Below, in pieces: positions 1 through 12,600 of a DNA stretch of 64,000 nt; position 1 is the stretch's first letter, and every line of letters starts with the position of its first letter. The stretch comes from Corbicula japonica. Its lineage: Eukaryota; Mollusca; Bivalvia; Venerida; Cyrenidae. The position numbers and the translations under genes are program-made. The DNA lies in assembly GCA_038501625.1 (NCBI GenBank), contig JAZAYU010000010.1:3990912-4054911 (forward strand), written 5' to 3'. The notes beneath the pieces are model-generated. The model saw nothing but the letters and a program-made list of their open reading frames with translations, was not told the origin of the DNA and made no database searches.

Positions 1-2835
1 TGACTCCCTAATTTCTTTAGCATTTTAGGACAAAGAATGGAAGAAAGTTATCTAAATCCACGATGAAAAGTGCATAAAGGGTCACGATTGATGAGCCTCG
101 TATATTTAATAGTTTTAGGTAGTAAACAATCTATACAATCTAGTAACAATATCTTTAGCACAAATAATAATCTACAGTTTTCATTAGCTTACGCCCAAAA
201 CATAACAACAGCACCAAAACTGCTGTAAATCTTTTCGGTCGTTTATATTTATATGCATTAAGTGCTATCTTCTTAAACGTTGTCATTAGTGGCATGTGGT
301 ATTTCAACATGTTCAGATTTAAAGCCAAGTTAAGGTTATTGAATGACGACGTCTATCTGTTCATTCGTCTTCTTAACCGTGTGTAAACAAATTGTTGAAA
401 CGTTATCATTTATCAATAACTTGAATAAAGGTTTAGACTTTAAACTTTAGAAGTATCATTCCCATTACTGATTTTAATAACATCAATGTCCCTGACACTG
501 TTAGGTCCCATTGATATTCATAAAATCAAACATTAGACAGATGGTACTCATCACTTATAACATTGGCTCATTGCTTTCACATACAAAAGCCAGATTTTGT
601 TTTAAATATCACATCACTTTCTAAATCGAAACATAGTCCATAAATTTTATATTTGTTTTCTGAATTGAAACTTCTAGTCCATAAATTCTTTAAATTCATG
701 CATTGAATTTCTATAACTTTGAGGAATTTCCAACAAATTTATGGTATTTAAACTATACACTACTTAAGCTACTTAAATTGTTGAAATTCAGCGTCTGTGA
801 AATGATACTTGATTCAGTTTACCCACTAAACCTAAGTTTGTGGGGGCAATATAAAAGTCAGCTGGTCTGTCGGAATATCCCAATCCTGATTTCGTATCCG
901 GTCTATATCATTTCTTATCTTTGGTAGGATTTAAATGATATTGTGGTAGAAGTAGCCAGCCTTGAATGAAGCATTTCACAAATACACCTGTTTTACTATA
1001 TTTATGGACGCAAACACAATCGTTAAATTCTTATATAAATAACAACACCGATTTCATGTTAAAAGCTGAAAAAGTCAACATAAAGCTGGGAAATTGTGTT
1101 GTAAGTAAAATGGCTAAATGAAGCCACATACACAATAACAGAGCTTTCCACTTAGAGAAGTAGGAAGACAGAGGCAAAAACCTGTTTGATCTCCAATTAA
1201 ACTTTCCTTCGAAATATTCGTATTGAGAAGGAAGGGTAGTTCCCTATTTATATGTTTTTGTTTGTGCCAACAGATTTTCATCTGTCAATGCCAACAAGCC
1301 GAAGACTGACTGTGTGTGTACGGAGGGTGCAGAGATGCTTCCATCTCGCCCAATTACACTGAAAATCCAGGAAAGTGATACATGTGTATCAAAACTTGTA
1401 GGATGCCGCAGGTGTTTGCCATATGAAGTGAAATGGGGCAAGATGAATGTTTTTCCAAAGACAGGAGCGCACATCTTTGCTTAGTTTTATTAAAAACTTA
1501 CTACAAATTTAGAGTTCAGTTTGATTTTGGCTTGCAACCAAAACATCAAACATGATGCGTGGCGACTGATATTTTCGTTGGGAAGTAACGCGGGAAAGTA
1601 TAATTGACAGAAGGTTGTTCACTGTTAAACACGCCTTCAGGATGCTTTACTTAAAGCCACACCTTTTGTTATTATTTCAACATCCACAAGGGGAATGAAC
1701 ACACGGCGACAAAAATTTGGTTGACAGCAAAACCTAATTTGGAAGTAAAATACAGCGTCTTTTTATTGGAGCGGCAGTTCAAACAGTCGTCGCAAAATAA
1801 ACGTGGTCAGCTTCTTATGAAGTGCTGCACTGCAAGAGGTGTTTTCGGAGGTAGCCTGCAGGGTTAAAAGCTAAGTGAAATCGGAATTTGTAGTGTATAT
1901 ATTATTGGGAACCTGGATAGAAAGAAACTATGACTGTGCATGAGCTGTAGTACTTTTAGATACATCTCTTAAAATTATTCTACTTTATCTGCAAATGCTT
2001 TGTAGTCTGCTGCATATCAATTGAATGTCTTCAAGGTAGGCAATTAAAGACTGAAACATTTTCTGTAGTGCAATGCTTATAGCTTTTGCTTGTGTCATAT
2101 CCAATTATTTTGAATAAAAACTGTTTTAAAAACTTCGACACAGCATTGAAACAGGAGTAAAACAGTTGGTTGCAATGCATTAAGCAATTTAAGAAAATTT
2201 GGAAATGGGACCAGAAGAGTTTATATACAAAGGTGACAATTAATGCAAATGCACAACTGAATCAGCAGGTCGGTAAATAAGTTTTATTTCTCTTTAGTGC
2301 TCGTGTTTTGTTCTCTAAACAGAAGAAGAAATAAGGTGTATTTGCGCTTAAAAATTTATAATATCTGGTATTGAGTGAGGTCTGTTTTAGAATAACGTTA
2401 AAGGGTTAGCGCTTTGCGATTTGATCCAGAAACCAATAAATACAAAGTTCTCGCTTTTTAACAAATTTTAATTTGATGAATAACACATTTACGTTTTAAT
2501 ATCACAATGCTTTGCAACATGCTGTCTTATAGTTCGTCTCGTCAAGTTTTTGTCACACAGCTTTTAACTAAATCAATCAGTTATCTTATTCTGTCAAAAC
2601 TGAGTTGTTGATTTAAAGCTGTCATGAATACTGTTTCTTATAAAGTTTTTGTAACCTCGGTTTAAACAGAAATATGTAACAACCGATAACCGAGATTATT
2701 TGCTTCAAGATGAATTAAGAGTCAACATGACTAAACCGATTGCATTTAATTTAAATTTTAAGTGAATATCTTTCTCAGCTTTATCAAATATGATTTGAAT
2801 TTCTTCAAGTAATTTAACAAAGATTTTCCTTTCAG
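1..2835. other. No supported exon; upstream/intronic sequence
   Basis: AT-rich sequence with no exon I can support. Since the first exon seen (2836) begins in phase 1 behind a splice acceptor, at least the 3' part of this stretch is probably intron of a + strand gene that starts outside the window or in an exon I could not recognise. A GC-richer patch at about 1260-1480 is open on both strands, discussed under rejected items. Confidence 0.5.
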
Positions 2836-3230
2836 TACCAAAGAAACCAGAGAAAGAGATAGTATATATTCCAGTACCCGTCCCAGTTCCCGTGCCGGCA
2901 AACGCGCACTATCAAGAGCATCGTATTGATCATCATTTTCAAATTCCCTATAACCCAAGAGGACTTCCCATGAAGAAGCCACCGAAGAAACCATATTATG
3001 GCAGATTTGATCTGAAACAACAGTTTCCCCAGATGATGTTCGAACAGCAGTATGACTGGACGGAACCGTCGTTTAAACAGCATGACTGGAAGAAACAATC
3101 TTTTGGCACCTTTCCAAGCAAGTGGATGGAAGATAACAAAAACACGTTTCCGAAACCCAAAATGGAAAATTCCTTTTCATATTATCAGATTCCAAAGCTT
3201 GGAATGAACCCATATAAAAAAGAGGAGTAG
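2836..3230 (+). CDS. Terminal exon (alternative A) of upstream gene, Pro/Val then Lys/aromatic-rich tail
   Basis: The acceptor (ccttttcctttcag-type tract, AG at 2834-2835) opens a phase-1 exon of 130 complete codons ending in TAG at 3228-3230. It starts with a Lys/Pro/Glu segment, then alternating Val-Pro (PVPVPVPVP), then a basic tail rich in Lys, Pro, Phe, Trp, Tyr, Met and Gln with recurring K-x-x-F/W spacing and no Cys. It has no recognised domain. The entry phase equals that of the terminal exon at 4064 and of all sushi exons downstream, so I infer this is one of two alternative 3' exons of an upstream gene related to the sushi gene. The Val-Pro run and aromatic/basic tail resemble secreted structural (matrix-type) proteins in general composition only. 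AATAAA signals lie at 3617 and 3927. No downstream splice keeps the frame: the GT at 3227 would give a stop right after joining 4064. Confidence 0.6.
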
Positions 3231-3926
3231 GTATATAACATTTAGCAGAATCCTCCATATCAACTGGTAATTCATTATCTCTATCCCGCTTGGTTTGTTT
3301 GATAGTATCGATAATACATACACAGGCTTTTCCATCAGTGATTACGCTTGAAATTGTGATAACCCTTGTATTAATATTGTCTTTTCGTCTATAAGCCCTA
3401 TATTTGCTTAACCGGGTAAAAAGGCTTGCTTTGCTTATTTTTGCTGTCACTTAAATATTTGATAAGTGTGTTGTCTTTATTTGAAACAATTTAGTGACCC
3501 ATGATCATCGTTTTGTAAGGTAAAAAGCTGGTAGTATTACAATTATTGAATACCACAACTGACATTTTTATTAACTAAGAAATCATTATACATTCAAATT
3601 TGCAAGATTGCTGGAAAATAAACAACACAAGACGTTCGCCATTTTGAAATATTTCAATAGTTATTGGCATACAAATACCACTTTCATAAACCTAGAAATC
3701 GTTCTACAAATTCTTCGATTTATTTGAAAATCTGTAACAATACATGACAGGCCAAATTAAAAGATATTCTGTGTTTTTTTCAATAGTGATTGTTAACTGT
3801 TTGTTTTGTTGGAAGCGTTTGTTTTGGACAAGTAATTAAAAGTTGTTTGTTGTAAGTTCGTCACTCTTTCGTATTGTCTTGCTATAGTACAATATTAGTT
3901 TGAATTTTTATGTATATATATTTCTA

Positions 3927-3932
3927 AATAAA
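3927..3932 (+). promoter_or_regulatory. Candidate polyadenylation signal
   Basis: AATAAA about 700 bases after the stop of the exon ending at 3230 and before the alternative terminal exon at 4064; another AATAAA lies at 3617-3622. Either could end the isoform that uses exon A. Confidence 0.3.
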
Positions 3933-4063
3933 AGTTCGCGAGTTTTCTTTTCGTTGCCGACTTAATTTCCTTAACTGATTCATTTTGCGTCAGATCTTTT
4001 AAAGATGAACCAATTTCAAGGTTAACTACTGAAAGTTTAAAACTGAATTTTTATCTTTTTCAG

Positions 4064-4209
4064 GTCATAAAAAGTTGGGAGAATGCTTCGACTTGATAGG
4101 CATGATGTACAAAGTTAAATTTGACACCAAGGATTATTGTGCTAAACCAATATTGACAGACAATACTTTGAATGGAAATTTGTTATACGGCAAGGCTGAT
4201 GAGAACTAA
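4064..4209 (+). CDS. Terminal exon (alternative B) of upstream gene, two-cysteine C-terminal cassette
   Basis: The acceptor (tatctttttcag, AG at 4062-4063) opens a phase-1 exon of 47 complete codons plus TAA at 4207-4209. The peptide begins x-HKKLGEC, continues FDLIGMMYKVKFD and has its second Cys 18 residues after the first (C-x17-C), followed by a Thr/Asn-rich end and the short hydrophobic LLYGK. It is clearly homologous, in the same reading register, to the terminal exons at 44885 and 48752. The rest of the gene lies to the left and partly outside the window. I do not recognise the cassette as a named domain. A palindromic element begins 14 bases after the stop, so it lies in the presumed 3' UTR. 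Confidence 0.7.
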
Positions 4210-4222
4210 ACAGAAACAGGTT

Positions 4223-4362
4223 CCAAGATCATAAAACCAACACTGGAGACCAGTCTCAAGTCTCAACCATCTGATTGGCTGAAACGGCGACCAGTTGCCA
4301 TTTCAGCCAATCAGATGCTCGAGATTATAGACTGTTCACCAATCTCAGTTTTATGATCTTGG
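4223..4362. mobile_element. Palindromic foldback element, copy 1
   Basis: The ends match as an inverted repeat (ccaagatcataaaac... to ...gttttatgatcttgg) and inner arms also pair (catctgattggctgaaa with tttcagccaatcagatg). This is a MITE-like foldback of 140 bases. A more decayed copy sits at 40271-40384. Confidence 0.65.
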
Positions 4363-5612
4363 GCCCAGGTAACGACACCGTAGCGAGAGCCATTTCTAGC
4401 ATATGAAATGATGACATTAGAGTTTAATCTATACAATGCAATATATAAATGTGTTTACAATTACTGTACTGAAATAGGCTTTAGCTGCTTACTGTCTTTA
4501 TAGAATGAAACTGTTAAGTTGTGCATGTGTATTGAGAAGAAGAATTCCGATTAACTTTGTGTTCTTTTGTTGTATATTGTTATGGATATGGTCAGACATA
4601 CACCGAGCAAAAATGAAAACTTTCCAGTTTTTAAATTCAAATATTTTGTTCAGTGATGCTTTATTTTATTTTTCATTTAATTTATGGTATTTGCACATAT
4701 CTGCATATTTGGCAAAGCGAGAACATGATATTTTATTTTTCACAGAGGTCGAAGTTATCTCCTTTTTCCTAAATAATGATAATCTCGATAATTTTTAACA
4801 CGAAAATCTCAAACACATTACTTGACTGTCACATGTAGAAGTTTATGGAATGTAAAGAAAGAAAAAACCAAAGCCAAATGATGCAAAGAAATAAGATACA
4901 TTCACTTAAATATCAGATTTTGCAAATTACCTCACTTTTAATTAAAGAAAAAACACAATCCAAAGCTTTTTTTCCACAACCACGTATTTTGTTCTTTTTT
5001 ATTTTTCTAAAACCTATAGATACTGAACCTACACTTTCCAAGATAAATATTCCTCCAGATATTTGCAGTCACTGGCATCTTTAATGTAATATGAGTTTTC
5101 CATGTTGTTTTTGTCAAGTTTTCATTTTGCTCAGTATATTTCAATCTCGCAAATTACTGTTCGTGCCGCCATTGGCGTTTGATAGAATAAAAACGTCTTC
5201 AACAAATTGGTTCGAAGTGAGAAAGCTGAAAATGCAGCATTTTTAATAAATGTTCATTTAAAATGGTACCTATTACCCAAGGGCATTTCGAGTTGACTAC
5301 TTTAAACGTTGCTGTGTAAATGTGCCAGAAAATATTTAGTCATAATTGTTAAGTCAGTCCACAGATTAAATGCTAATAGAAAAGCTTATCGTTTCAATAT
5401 AATTTGGAACTGAGGCAGTTGGCAATTGTTCTGATCTCGTCTGTGTTAAAAATTGTATCAGAAAATCTTTCTTGATTTTTCTCTACGGATTTGCGTTTCA
5501 TCTAGTTTACTCAAACCTAGTTTAACCTCATTTAATAAATGATATTGATTACCTTATTTTATAGACCTACGAAAAGCTTTGTTTATCTAGCGCAACTCAA
5601 TATTAACATACA
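4363..5612. other. Intergenic, nothing recognised
   Basis: AT-rich sequence with several short open frames (for example 4505-4798 and 4845-5084) that lack similarity, splice context or composition of coding DNA. It is probably 3' UTR and spacer of the upstream gene. Confidence 0.5.
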
Positions 5613-5748
5613 ATTATTTACTTATTAGCTGGGAAATATGCTGTGATATTGACCTAAAAATCGTTATTGACCGAGGCGAAAGCCGAGGTCAATAACGATT
5701 TTTGCGGTCAATATCTACAGCATATTTCCCAGCTAATAAGTAAATAAC
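5613..5748. repeat. Long near-perfect hairpin
   Basis: Two arms of about 57-60 bases (beginning attatttacttattagctg and ending cagctaataagtaaat) flank a short centre containing ggc-gaaa-gcc, itself a mini stem with a GNRA-type loop. A second inverted-repeat element starts directly after it. Confidence 0.75.
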
Positions 5749-5774
5749 TGTTTTATTACATGAACTATAAATAG

Positions 5775-5816
<42 letters not shown>

Positions 5817-5922
5817 TGGTCAATATCAACGAAAGCGGGTCAATATCTAGATTTATTGACTCGGTTATTTTGGGGGTGTGACCAATCGCGTTGCGTCTAT
5901 TTATAGTTCATGTAATAACACC
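5749..5922. mobile_element. Short terminal-inverted-repeat element with TA microsatellite
   Basis: Terminal inverted repeats of about 25 bases (ttattacatgaactataaa at the left, tttatagttcatgtaata at the right) enclose a (TA)n tract at about 5774-5812 and a region with two copies of ggtcaatatc, a string also found in the adjoining hairpin. The two structures together may be one composite non-autonomous element. Confidence 0.6.
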
Positions 5923-5964
5923 AATTAACAGTACCCCAGTCCCAAATGATAATTGAGTTCCTCA

Positions 5965-6400
5965 AGAATATAAATCCGCCAAACCCAGAAAACACAGCCT
6001 TTCAACGCAGCCAAAATCAGAGAGGGAAAGTGGAGAGCAGGGGTATATAAACTGACCAATTTTAATAAGACACAAAAAAATTAACGCAGAAGAGAACCTG
6101 TGGGTGAACCGAATTGGAACGGTAGTGTCAAAACAATTTGCCACTGTGGGTTTGAACCAGGGTCTAGGATACAGTAGCCTCACAAACAAAACAGTGTGTA
6201 ATCAATGACCCTTCTAAGACTAGAGACCCTACTGTTAAGTCAGCGAGAACACGATAACAGTGACAAAATAAACAGGTTGAGCTTCTAGGTTCTTTAACAC
6301 GATGTCCATATAAACCTTCATAAACTCTAAAATCCCTGCCAAGGTCGTGCAAATAAAGAGGTACGCATTACGATCAACTTTAGATGGGTTAATCACCAAC
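5965..6400 (-). mobile_element. Dispersed repeat family 1, copy
   Basis: Reverse-oriented copy of the family whose fullest copy is 30356-30955. Recognisable blocks are the acagcctt..gcag segment, the agagaacctgt block, the gccactg..gtttgaacc..ggttctag block and the gggttaatcac end. Confidence 0.65.
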
Positions 6401-6574
6401 AATGCAGAGCGCTGTGGAATGCCATGCTGTTGGAAACTTTTCTTTTATCATTTATAGAAGTCGGTTTCATGCTAAACTTTTTTTCAGTAGTTTTCATAAC
6501 TACTTATTTAGTGAAACGCCTTTGGACTTAACACAATTAACGTCATCACGTTATGCATCCAGGACAGATTTTGT

Positions 6575-7055
6575 TTCATATTTTAAAAAAGTGAAATATA
6601 CATATCAGAATCGCCACACTCACAAAACACGGCCTCCCCACGCAGCGAAAAAGAAGAGAGGAAGAGAGAGCATGTATGTTATAAGTATGTCAATTCAAAT
6701 AAGACGCCACAAACAATGAACGAAAAAGAGAACCTTTGAGGATACCGCCTTGGAACGGTCAGTGGCAAAATAAATTGCCACTGGAGGTTTAAACCCGGTT
6801 CTAGGGTGCACCAACCTCACACTTGTCACAACAGGTTCTCATATCACAAATCAAGCACAAGTTGTCTTAGTGAAATAATTCCAACCCACCTATCAGCTCA
6901 ACAATGTTGCATGCAAAAGCACACAAACATATAAAACATAAGAAGCTAATAGCAATGAAAAGCCAAAGTGGCGGGTACCCGATGACCTTACCAAGACCAG
7001 AGCACCTGGAGTCAAATCAGTAAGAACACGATGACGGATAAAAGAAATTAATCAC
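6575..7055 (-). mobile_element. Dispersed repeat family 1, copy
   Basis: Reverse-oriented, fairly complete copy carrying the same ordered blocks as 30356-30955, including cagtggcaaaataaattgcc, the ttgcatgcaaaagcacacaa block and the agaccagagcacctggagtc block. An apparent reading frame at 6402-6719 overlaps it and is not a gene. Confidence 0.7.
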
Positions 7056-7861
7056 ACTGGATACTTAAAGAATATTAAATTTTAATATTTCTCAAGCCTA
7101 ACAACTTCTCCGTGACTTACAAAATGATCCATATAACTCAGTACATTCAAACTTTCCTGTCACATAATGCTGATTTCATATGTTTGATAGTCTAGCACTT
7201 TTTGAAATGTAAAATTGTTACACCAAGTATTCATAAAGATGTTCAAGCAAAAAGAAAATGCGATATTTCCTTGTTTTCGTGATCGGTATCGCAGTAGGAT
7301 CGCTTTTGCCACGTTGCGGCTGTCAAATGTTCCCCGTCATTAAGTTAGTGCTGTTAGAAATTACGTCATTGGAAGGTTGTTGAGTTCGTTATAATTATGT
7401 CAGTAAAAAAACGTTTGTTTCAAAATCTCGACCCGATTATATGTAAGTAAATGGTTTCAAATTTCCAATGACAATAGTTGTGGATACTGTAAAATAACCT
7501 CATTGATAGGATAAAATTTCTATTCTATTTTCACGTTAGCATTTGGCGATCTCTGTGAAACGCATTTTTTTCGTAGACTCCTGTCAAAAGTTAACTCAAT
7601 TCTTTATCAAGTGTAGTGAGATTTTTTTTCTGGAGACTACACAAAACTACTGAATGGTAATTATTATGTTTAAAACCTAATGCACTCCATCGTTTGGGAG
7701 GGATCACCATTGCTATTATTAACTTGTGTATTATTAGATTGCGCTCAACTCAAGGCAATGCTGATTGAACATTAATGTTACTGCTCATGAACAGACTCAG
7801 TCAAATCGAGCCTGCAATATATTTATATTTGTTATGTTTGGTGGCTTTCAGAATAGCTGAA

Positions 7862-7995
7862 AACTTTGAAGGAGGGAGTGACAGAATGAAGGAGTGAATG
7901 GAGGGGTGACAGAATGAAGGAGGGAATGGAGGGGTGACAGAATGAAGGAGGGAAAGGAGGGGTGACAGAATGAAGGAGGGAATGGAGGGGTACAT
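7862..7995. repeat. Minisatellite, about four units of 28-30 bases
   Basis: The G/A-rich unit (ggggtgacagaatgaaggag plus ggaatgga) is repeated about four times with few changes. It keeps frames open on the - strand but is not coding. Confidence 0.85.
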
Positions 7996-10713
7996 AAATG
8001 ACCAGTATTAGAATGCGTTACACTGTTTCTTCCTACAAATCTGTAAAGATGGATTTTTTTCTATTTCGTTCTGTAATTTCTTTACCTTTTATTTATATTT
8101 TTCTAATTAACATTATAATAGTTGAGTTTTATAATTGACACGACATTATTAGTTGGTAGTCCTAGATGCAACTTTGTTTCATTAATTGTTTTGATATTAG
8201 CCGTATATGGTGGCTTGGTAAATAAATGTTTCATCTATTGAATACTCTAAATATTAGACAACGGCACATGTTTTGTCTATGGAATTCTTGGCCGACACTC
8301 TTTGTTACTGCAGGGCGATATGTAGCGCATTTAAAATGTAGTTCTCATTAAGACGTATCACCAAGACAGAAAACTGAAAAAATACTGTCATGCAATTTTC
8401 TTCAGTTGAATGATCTTTTGATTTGGTGTCAAGTACACTGAAAGGTTGACAGCCATAAACACCTTATTCAATGTTTGCAGTAGTTTTTGACCTGGAACAT
8501 GTTATAGCAGCATATTTAATTTATTAATGATTATGAAGTAAAAACCGATTCATAATTAGTTGTTGATTTATATCTTATTAACAATCCATAAGGAAAAATG
8601 ATGCAAAGCAGCTGTGCTATTGGGAGCCGTGGTTGCACATTGACTGGCTATATGTTTCAATAAACAATCAATATCTGCTCCGTCAAATGCACATTGCAAT
8701 TATACTTTTACATTATTTATAAGAGTTAAATAATTTTTATAATTATTTTTTCTTCGAATATTTATTGCTTTTTATTTGATTATTGTATACATAGTGTTTT
8801 GATTGATGATGTGTTTTTGATTTCCTGTGACATTAGACATTAAAAATTATTTATTAATAAAGCAAAGCGCCATAAAAATCTTAAGATATCTGTGAAGACG
8901 CGTAGAGGTTCAGATATAATTATTTTTTAATTAATGAACTTGAAAGTTGACCTTATGCGTAATATAGTGTTTTGATAAATAGTTAAGGAATACAACACTC
9001 GAAGGGTTAGGATTGCCTGTGAAACCGTGAATTCTTTTACAATTAGCATTTGGACTATTATTTGTCAGCACTTTGATTTTCTGGATATAAGTGCAAAACA
9101 ATGTCAAAACAACCTTGCCAAAACTTGCAGTAACTGTACAAACTGTAAAAATACAACACCACTGTGATTTTTCTGGATTACAAACCAACGATAAAACAAC
9201 ATTGAAAAAATTGGAAGGTACTGTACATAAAATAAATATTCGCGTTTCATGTTTTTTATGCTGTAGAAAGAAATATCAGACAATGAACACACTAATTTTC
9301 TCTCCTTCAACAGCTGTTGTGCTTAACTAGACAGGGAATATAAATTAAAAAGTTAAATGTCTCTTATCTGCCGACATGTGCGATATTCGGTTCTGGTAAT
9401 ATCGTTCCCTTTCGTTTCTTAATGAGAAAGCACATACACACTTTTGAAAGCTGTAAGGATATTTGAACAGTTACTGCAAAAACCACTCAAATTAGCTTCT
9501 GATCGGCATAAAAATATATAATTTGTAAAAAAATGTTCTAATATTCAATCAGTTTTAAGTTATATTTTTTGTTGCACCATTGATGAATTTAAGGGGAGAC
9601 AAATATTGCAAATTGCGAAAACTGGCTAAAATATTAAATATGAATTTCCAGGAAAATACTCATTTCCACCTAGATTATAAGGAAAAAATATATTTATCTA
9701 AGGATGTTTTAATGTTTGCACGCACAGTTCAGTCTAATTTATGCTCTGATTACCAAGCACATATTAAAACAAAAGAAAACAAAGTTTGCATGATTACTCT
9801 GAAATTCATAGACAATATTTCAAAAACAACTCATACCTGAATAAGTATATGCTGATCTACAATAAATTATGGCAATTCGTCAAAATATTTTAAGGGTTTT
9901 CAAGAACTTCGAGAAAGACTCTCTTCCTTTCTACTTTTGATTTGAAGGTAAAAACATTTTGTTGAACTACTTAAAATTTCTGACATTATTTTGACAGATG
10001 ACCGGACAAATATTGTAAATAAATGTTCTCGCGGTATCTATATCATTTTTTTATATTTTTAAAAAGCTTTTCCTGAGTTCTCTTGCAAACGGAATTTTCA
10101 TTTTATATGTGTCTTTTCTATGTAAAAACGCATTTTGTTTCAAATACCATGAGCATCCAAACTTCAATACAGATACATGATACTATATTTATTCATTTTC
10201 ATTGGTCTGCCAGTGAGTTTTAACGTCGATTTTTTTAAAAAAGATTTGCTCATAAAACCGAATGTAGACATCAGGGGGGTCTTTCTCGAATCTCTTGACG
10301 TTGGCTTTTCCTTTCAGTATTTTCTCAGCAAGGTGTAATTGTAGTTAGATTTATTGACCAGCTTTTGCACACGTTACTTTTGCTGATCTGATCGTCATTA
10401 TTGCGAATTGATGCAAATGCTTATATCTATAAAATTCACTTGTGATTATCTTTTAAGTTGTGTACTATTAATAATACATATAACATATTATTCAGATGAG
10501 TGTTTCCAATGATATGGTCTAACTTTTATTTTGAAAAAAAAAACCAACAACAACAAACTTAACTTTCTAAGAAAAACTTCTGTTTTGTTTTTTGATTACC
10601 CCACCCAAGGAGCATGTTTGCAAAACCTTAATAAGTAAAAGGCACTTGGTAACGTATCAGGACGAAAATCAATCTCCTTCGCAGAGTTGTCGTTCCTTAC
10701 ACTCACTTTACAT
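7996..10713. other. Intergenic, no gene seen
   Basis: AT-rich spacer. The only structure I see is a degenerate two-unit repeat with 96-base spacing around 9069-9240 (tttgattttctggat / tgatttttctggatt) that produces a spurious open frame at 9091-9330. Confidence 0.45.
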
Positions 10714-10773
10714 GAATGTAATGAGCCGATAGTGTAAGAGAGTGAATGTAATGAGCCGATAGTGTAAGAGAGT
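10714..10773. repeat. Perfect tandem duplication of 30 bases
   Basis: Two identical adjacent 30-base units beginning gaatgtaatgagccgatagt, 10714-10743 and 10744-10773. It reads as a recent local slippage or duplication. Confidence 0.9.
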
Positions 10774-12600
10774 GGACGAAAATAACAACGCTATAACAAC
10801 TTGGGCTTTAAATATATCCACTCGAACGTTTAAAAACATTGCATCATTAATACTTTGTTTACTTGTTGTCTACAGTTAAAATTGTAAGTTTTGATATTTG
10901 AAAACTAAATATTTTCTGGTGCATTCGGTCATCTTTTCAGACATTTTAGTTGTTACTATATTTGGAAAGATCTTATAATTATCTATTATTTTTCTCATAA
11001 CTTATTGGCAATTTTGTTACACATTTTGACAGTATAATTTTATTTCTACCGCGAAATGCATAATAAGTAATGTCGTCTGCACAAATTAATGACGTCATTT
11101 GAAGAATTGACATCAAATGTCCGAATGTACCTTTTCCTGTGACGCGCCCCAATTTTAATGTACTGATTAGTCCAAAATATCGGGGAAATTCGATAGTGTT
11201 CACTCGTTTCTAAATATTACCCAGCAGTGCAATCAATATTCACCACATTTGCGACATTAAAGTATTAAAACATGAACTGTTAAAGACATCATTAAACCAT
11301 AGACCAGTGATATAGTAATGTTTAAGTATAGTTTACAAAACAAACCATCTGTAGGTCGCTGCACGTTGGCAACATAAATCATGCAACTCTCTGATAAACA
11401 AAAATATGATTTTTACGATGCTTCGACTGCCAATTAAATGTGACCTTTATCATTAAAAACTGTGTTCTCATCGTTAACATCAACACTTAATATCGTGGGT
11501 GACATTAAAATTTGAATTAAATGTACTTCAGGTGATCAGTCACGGTCACCGCTGTCGACTCATGATCGATGAAGGAACTGTCTAGATCTAAACGCAGTTT
11601 CAATCTGAAATACACCCAACGGTGTTCTAAGTACAACGATCATATTAGTTTAATTTCTTAGCGTGGGTTCGGGATACACTATTTAACCTTGAAACACAAC
11701 AAGGCACATCATTTTCACCTCTTTTGTGAAAAAACCCCATTAGATTACCTTCTAGTAGATGTTTGTGGAATCCATTGATATTTAATCAAGGTGAGGGTAA
11801 AAGCATAAGTCTCCAAAGTCACAAAACCAACTGTAGCTGGTATATTATCTATTATCTATATTATTTAAATATAGAATTTAACGAAAATCTGAACGATTCT
11901 TATCAGTTCTACAATAATGCGACTGCTAAATTGCTAAGCTGTTTCACAATTTTTTTTTACTGCATCAGCAAATTTATCCGTTTGCGGTATACTTTCTCTA
12001 CAACAGTTACAGCCGATTTGTGACTTTTGGTTTTACCATCACCTCGATTAAATGTCCTTGATTGATGAATGCACGAGGAGATTTTAATGGCAATTTTATG
12101 AAAATGAATTAAAATATGATTTATCTTTAATTTTTCAACTTTTAATAGTGTACTCCAACCCCATGCGAATAAATAAAAAAACATGATCGGTGTAGTATGT
12201 ACACTGGTTAATTGCACTTTAACAGTTCATTAAATTCGAAACGGAAGAATCCATTTTCTACGAGTTTACTGTGCGATGTTACCTTTCTGTAAATATTTAC
12301 AATGTATTTCATATCCTATGCAGGCAAGTATGAATACATTTCCTGGCACTCAAGTAATACGAATGATAGCGTACTCAATTGCTACTTTAAAACTCATAAA
12401 GCCGTAACATATTCGTCCACACGAAATTAAATGACCTCAAAGTACGTTATACACAATTTCAGAAAATATGCCCCGAACTTTTAAAGACTACTAGGACAGT
12501 TTGTAAAATGATTGTGCTTCTTTCCACTGGTCATTTATTAAAACATTCAAAGCGGAATGGTGAAAATTCTTTATTCTTAGAAATGCAGATTATTAAAAAA
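10774..12600. other. Upstream flank of the VWA-sushi gene, nothing recognised
   Basis: No supported exon. A 5' UTR exon and promoter of the VWA-sushi gene may lie here, because its start codon exon opens behind a splice acceptor, but I cannot place them from sequence alone. Confidence 0.4.

Noticed and set aside
1260..1490. Cys-containing + strand frame (CVCTEGAEMLPSRP region) and - strand frame of 76 codons
   Set aside because: Open for about 70 codons behind a possible acceptor at 1271, but it ends in a stop without a donor in context, its phase cannot be tied to a neighbour, and I know no match. Possible exon, not supported enough.
6402..6719. Reading frame of 105 codons
   Set aside because: Overlaps a family-1 repeat copy and has no coding features.
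7862..7995. Regular repeats that could suggest a CRISPR-like array
   Set aside because: Units are directly adjacent without unique spacers, and the genome is eukaryotic; it is a minisatellite.
9091..9330. Reading frame of 79 codons with internal similarity
   Set aside because: The similarity reflects a degenerate two-unit DNA repeat; no splice or start context.
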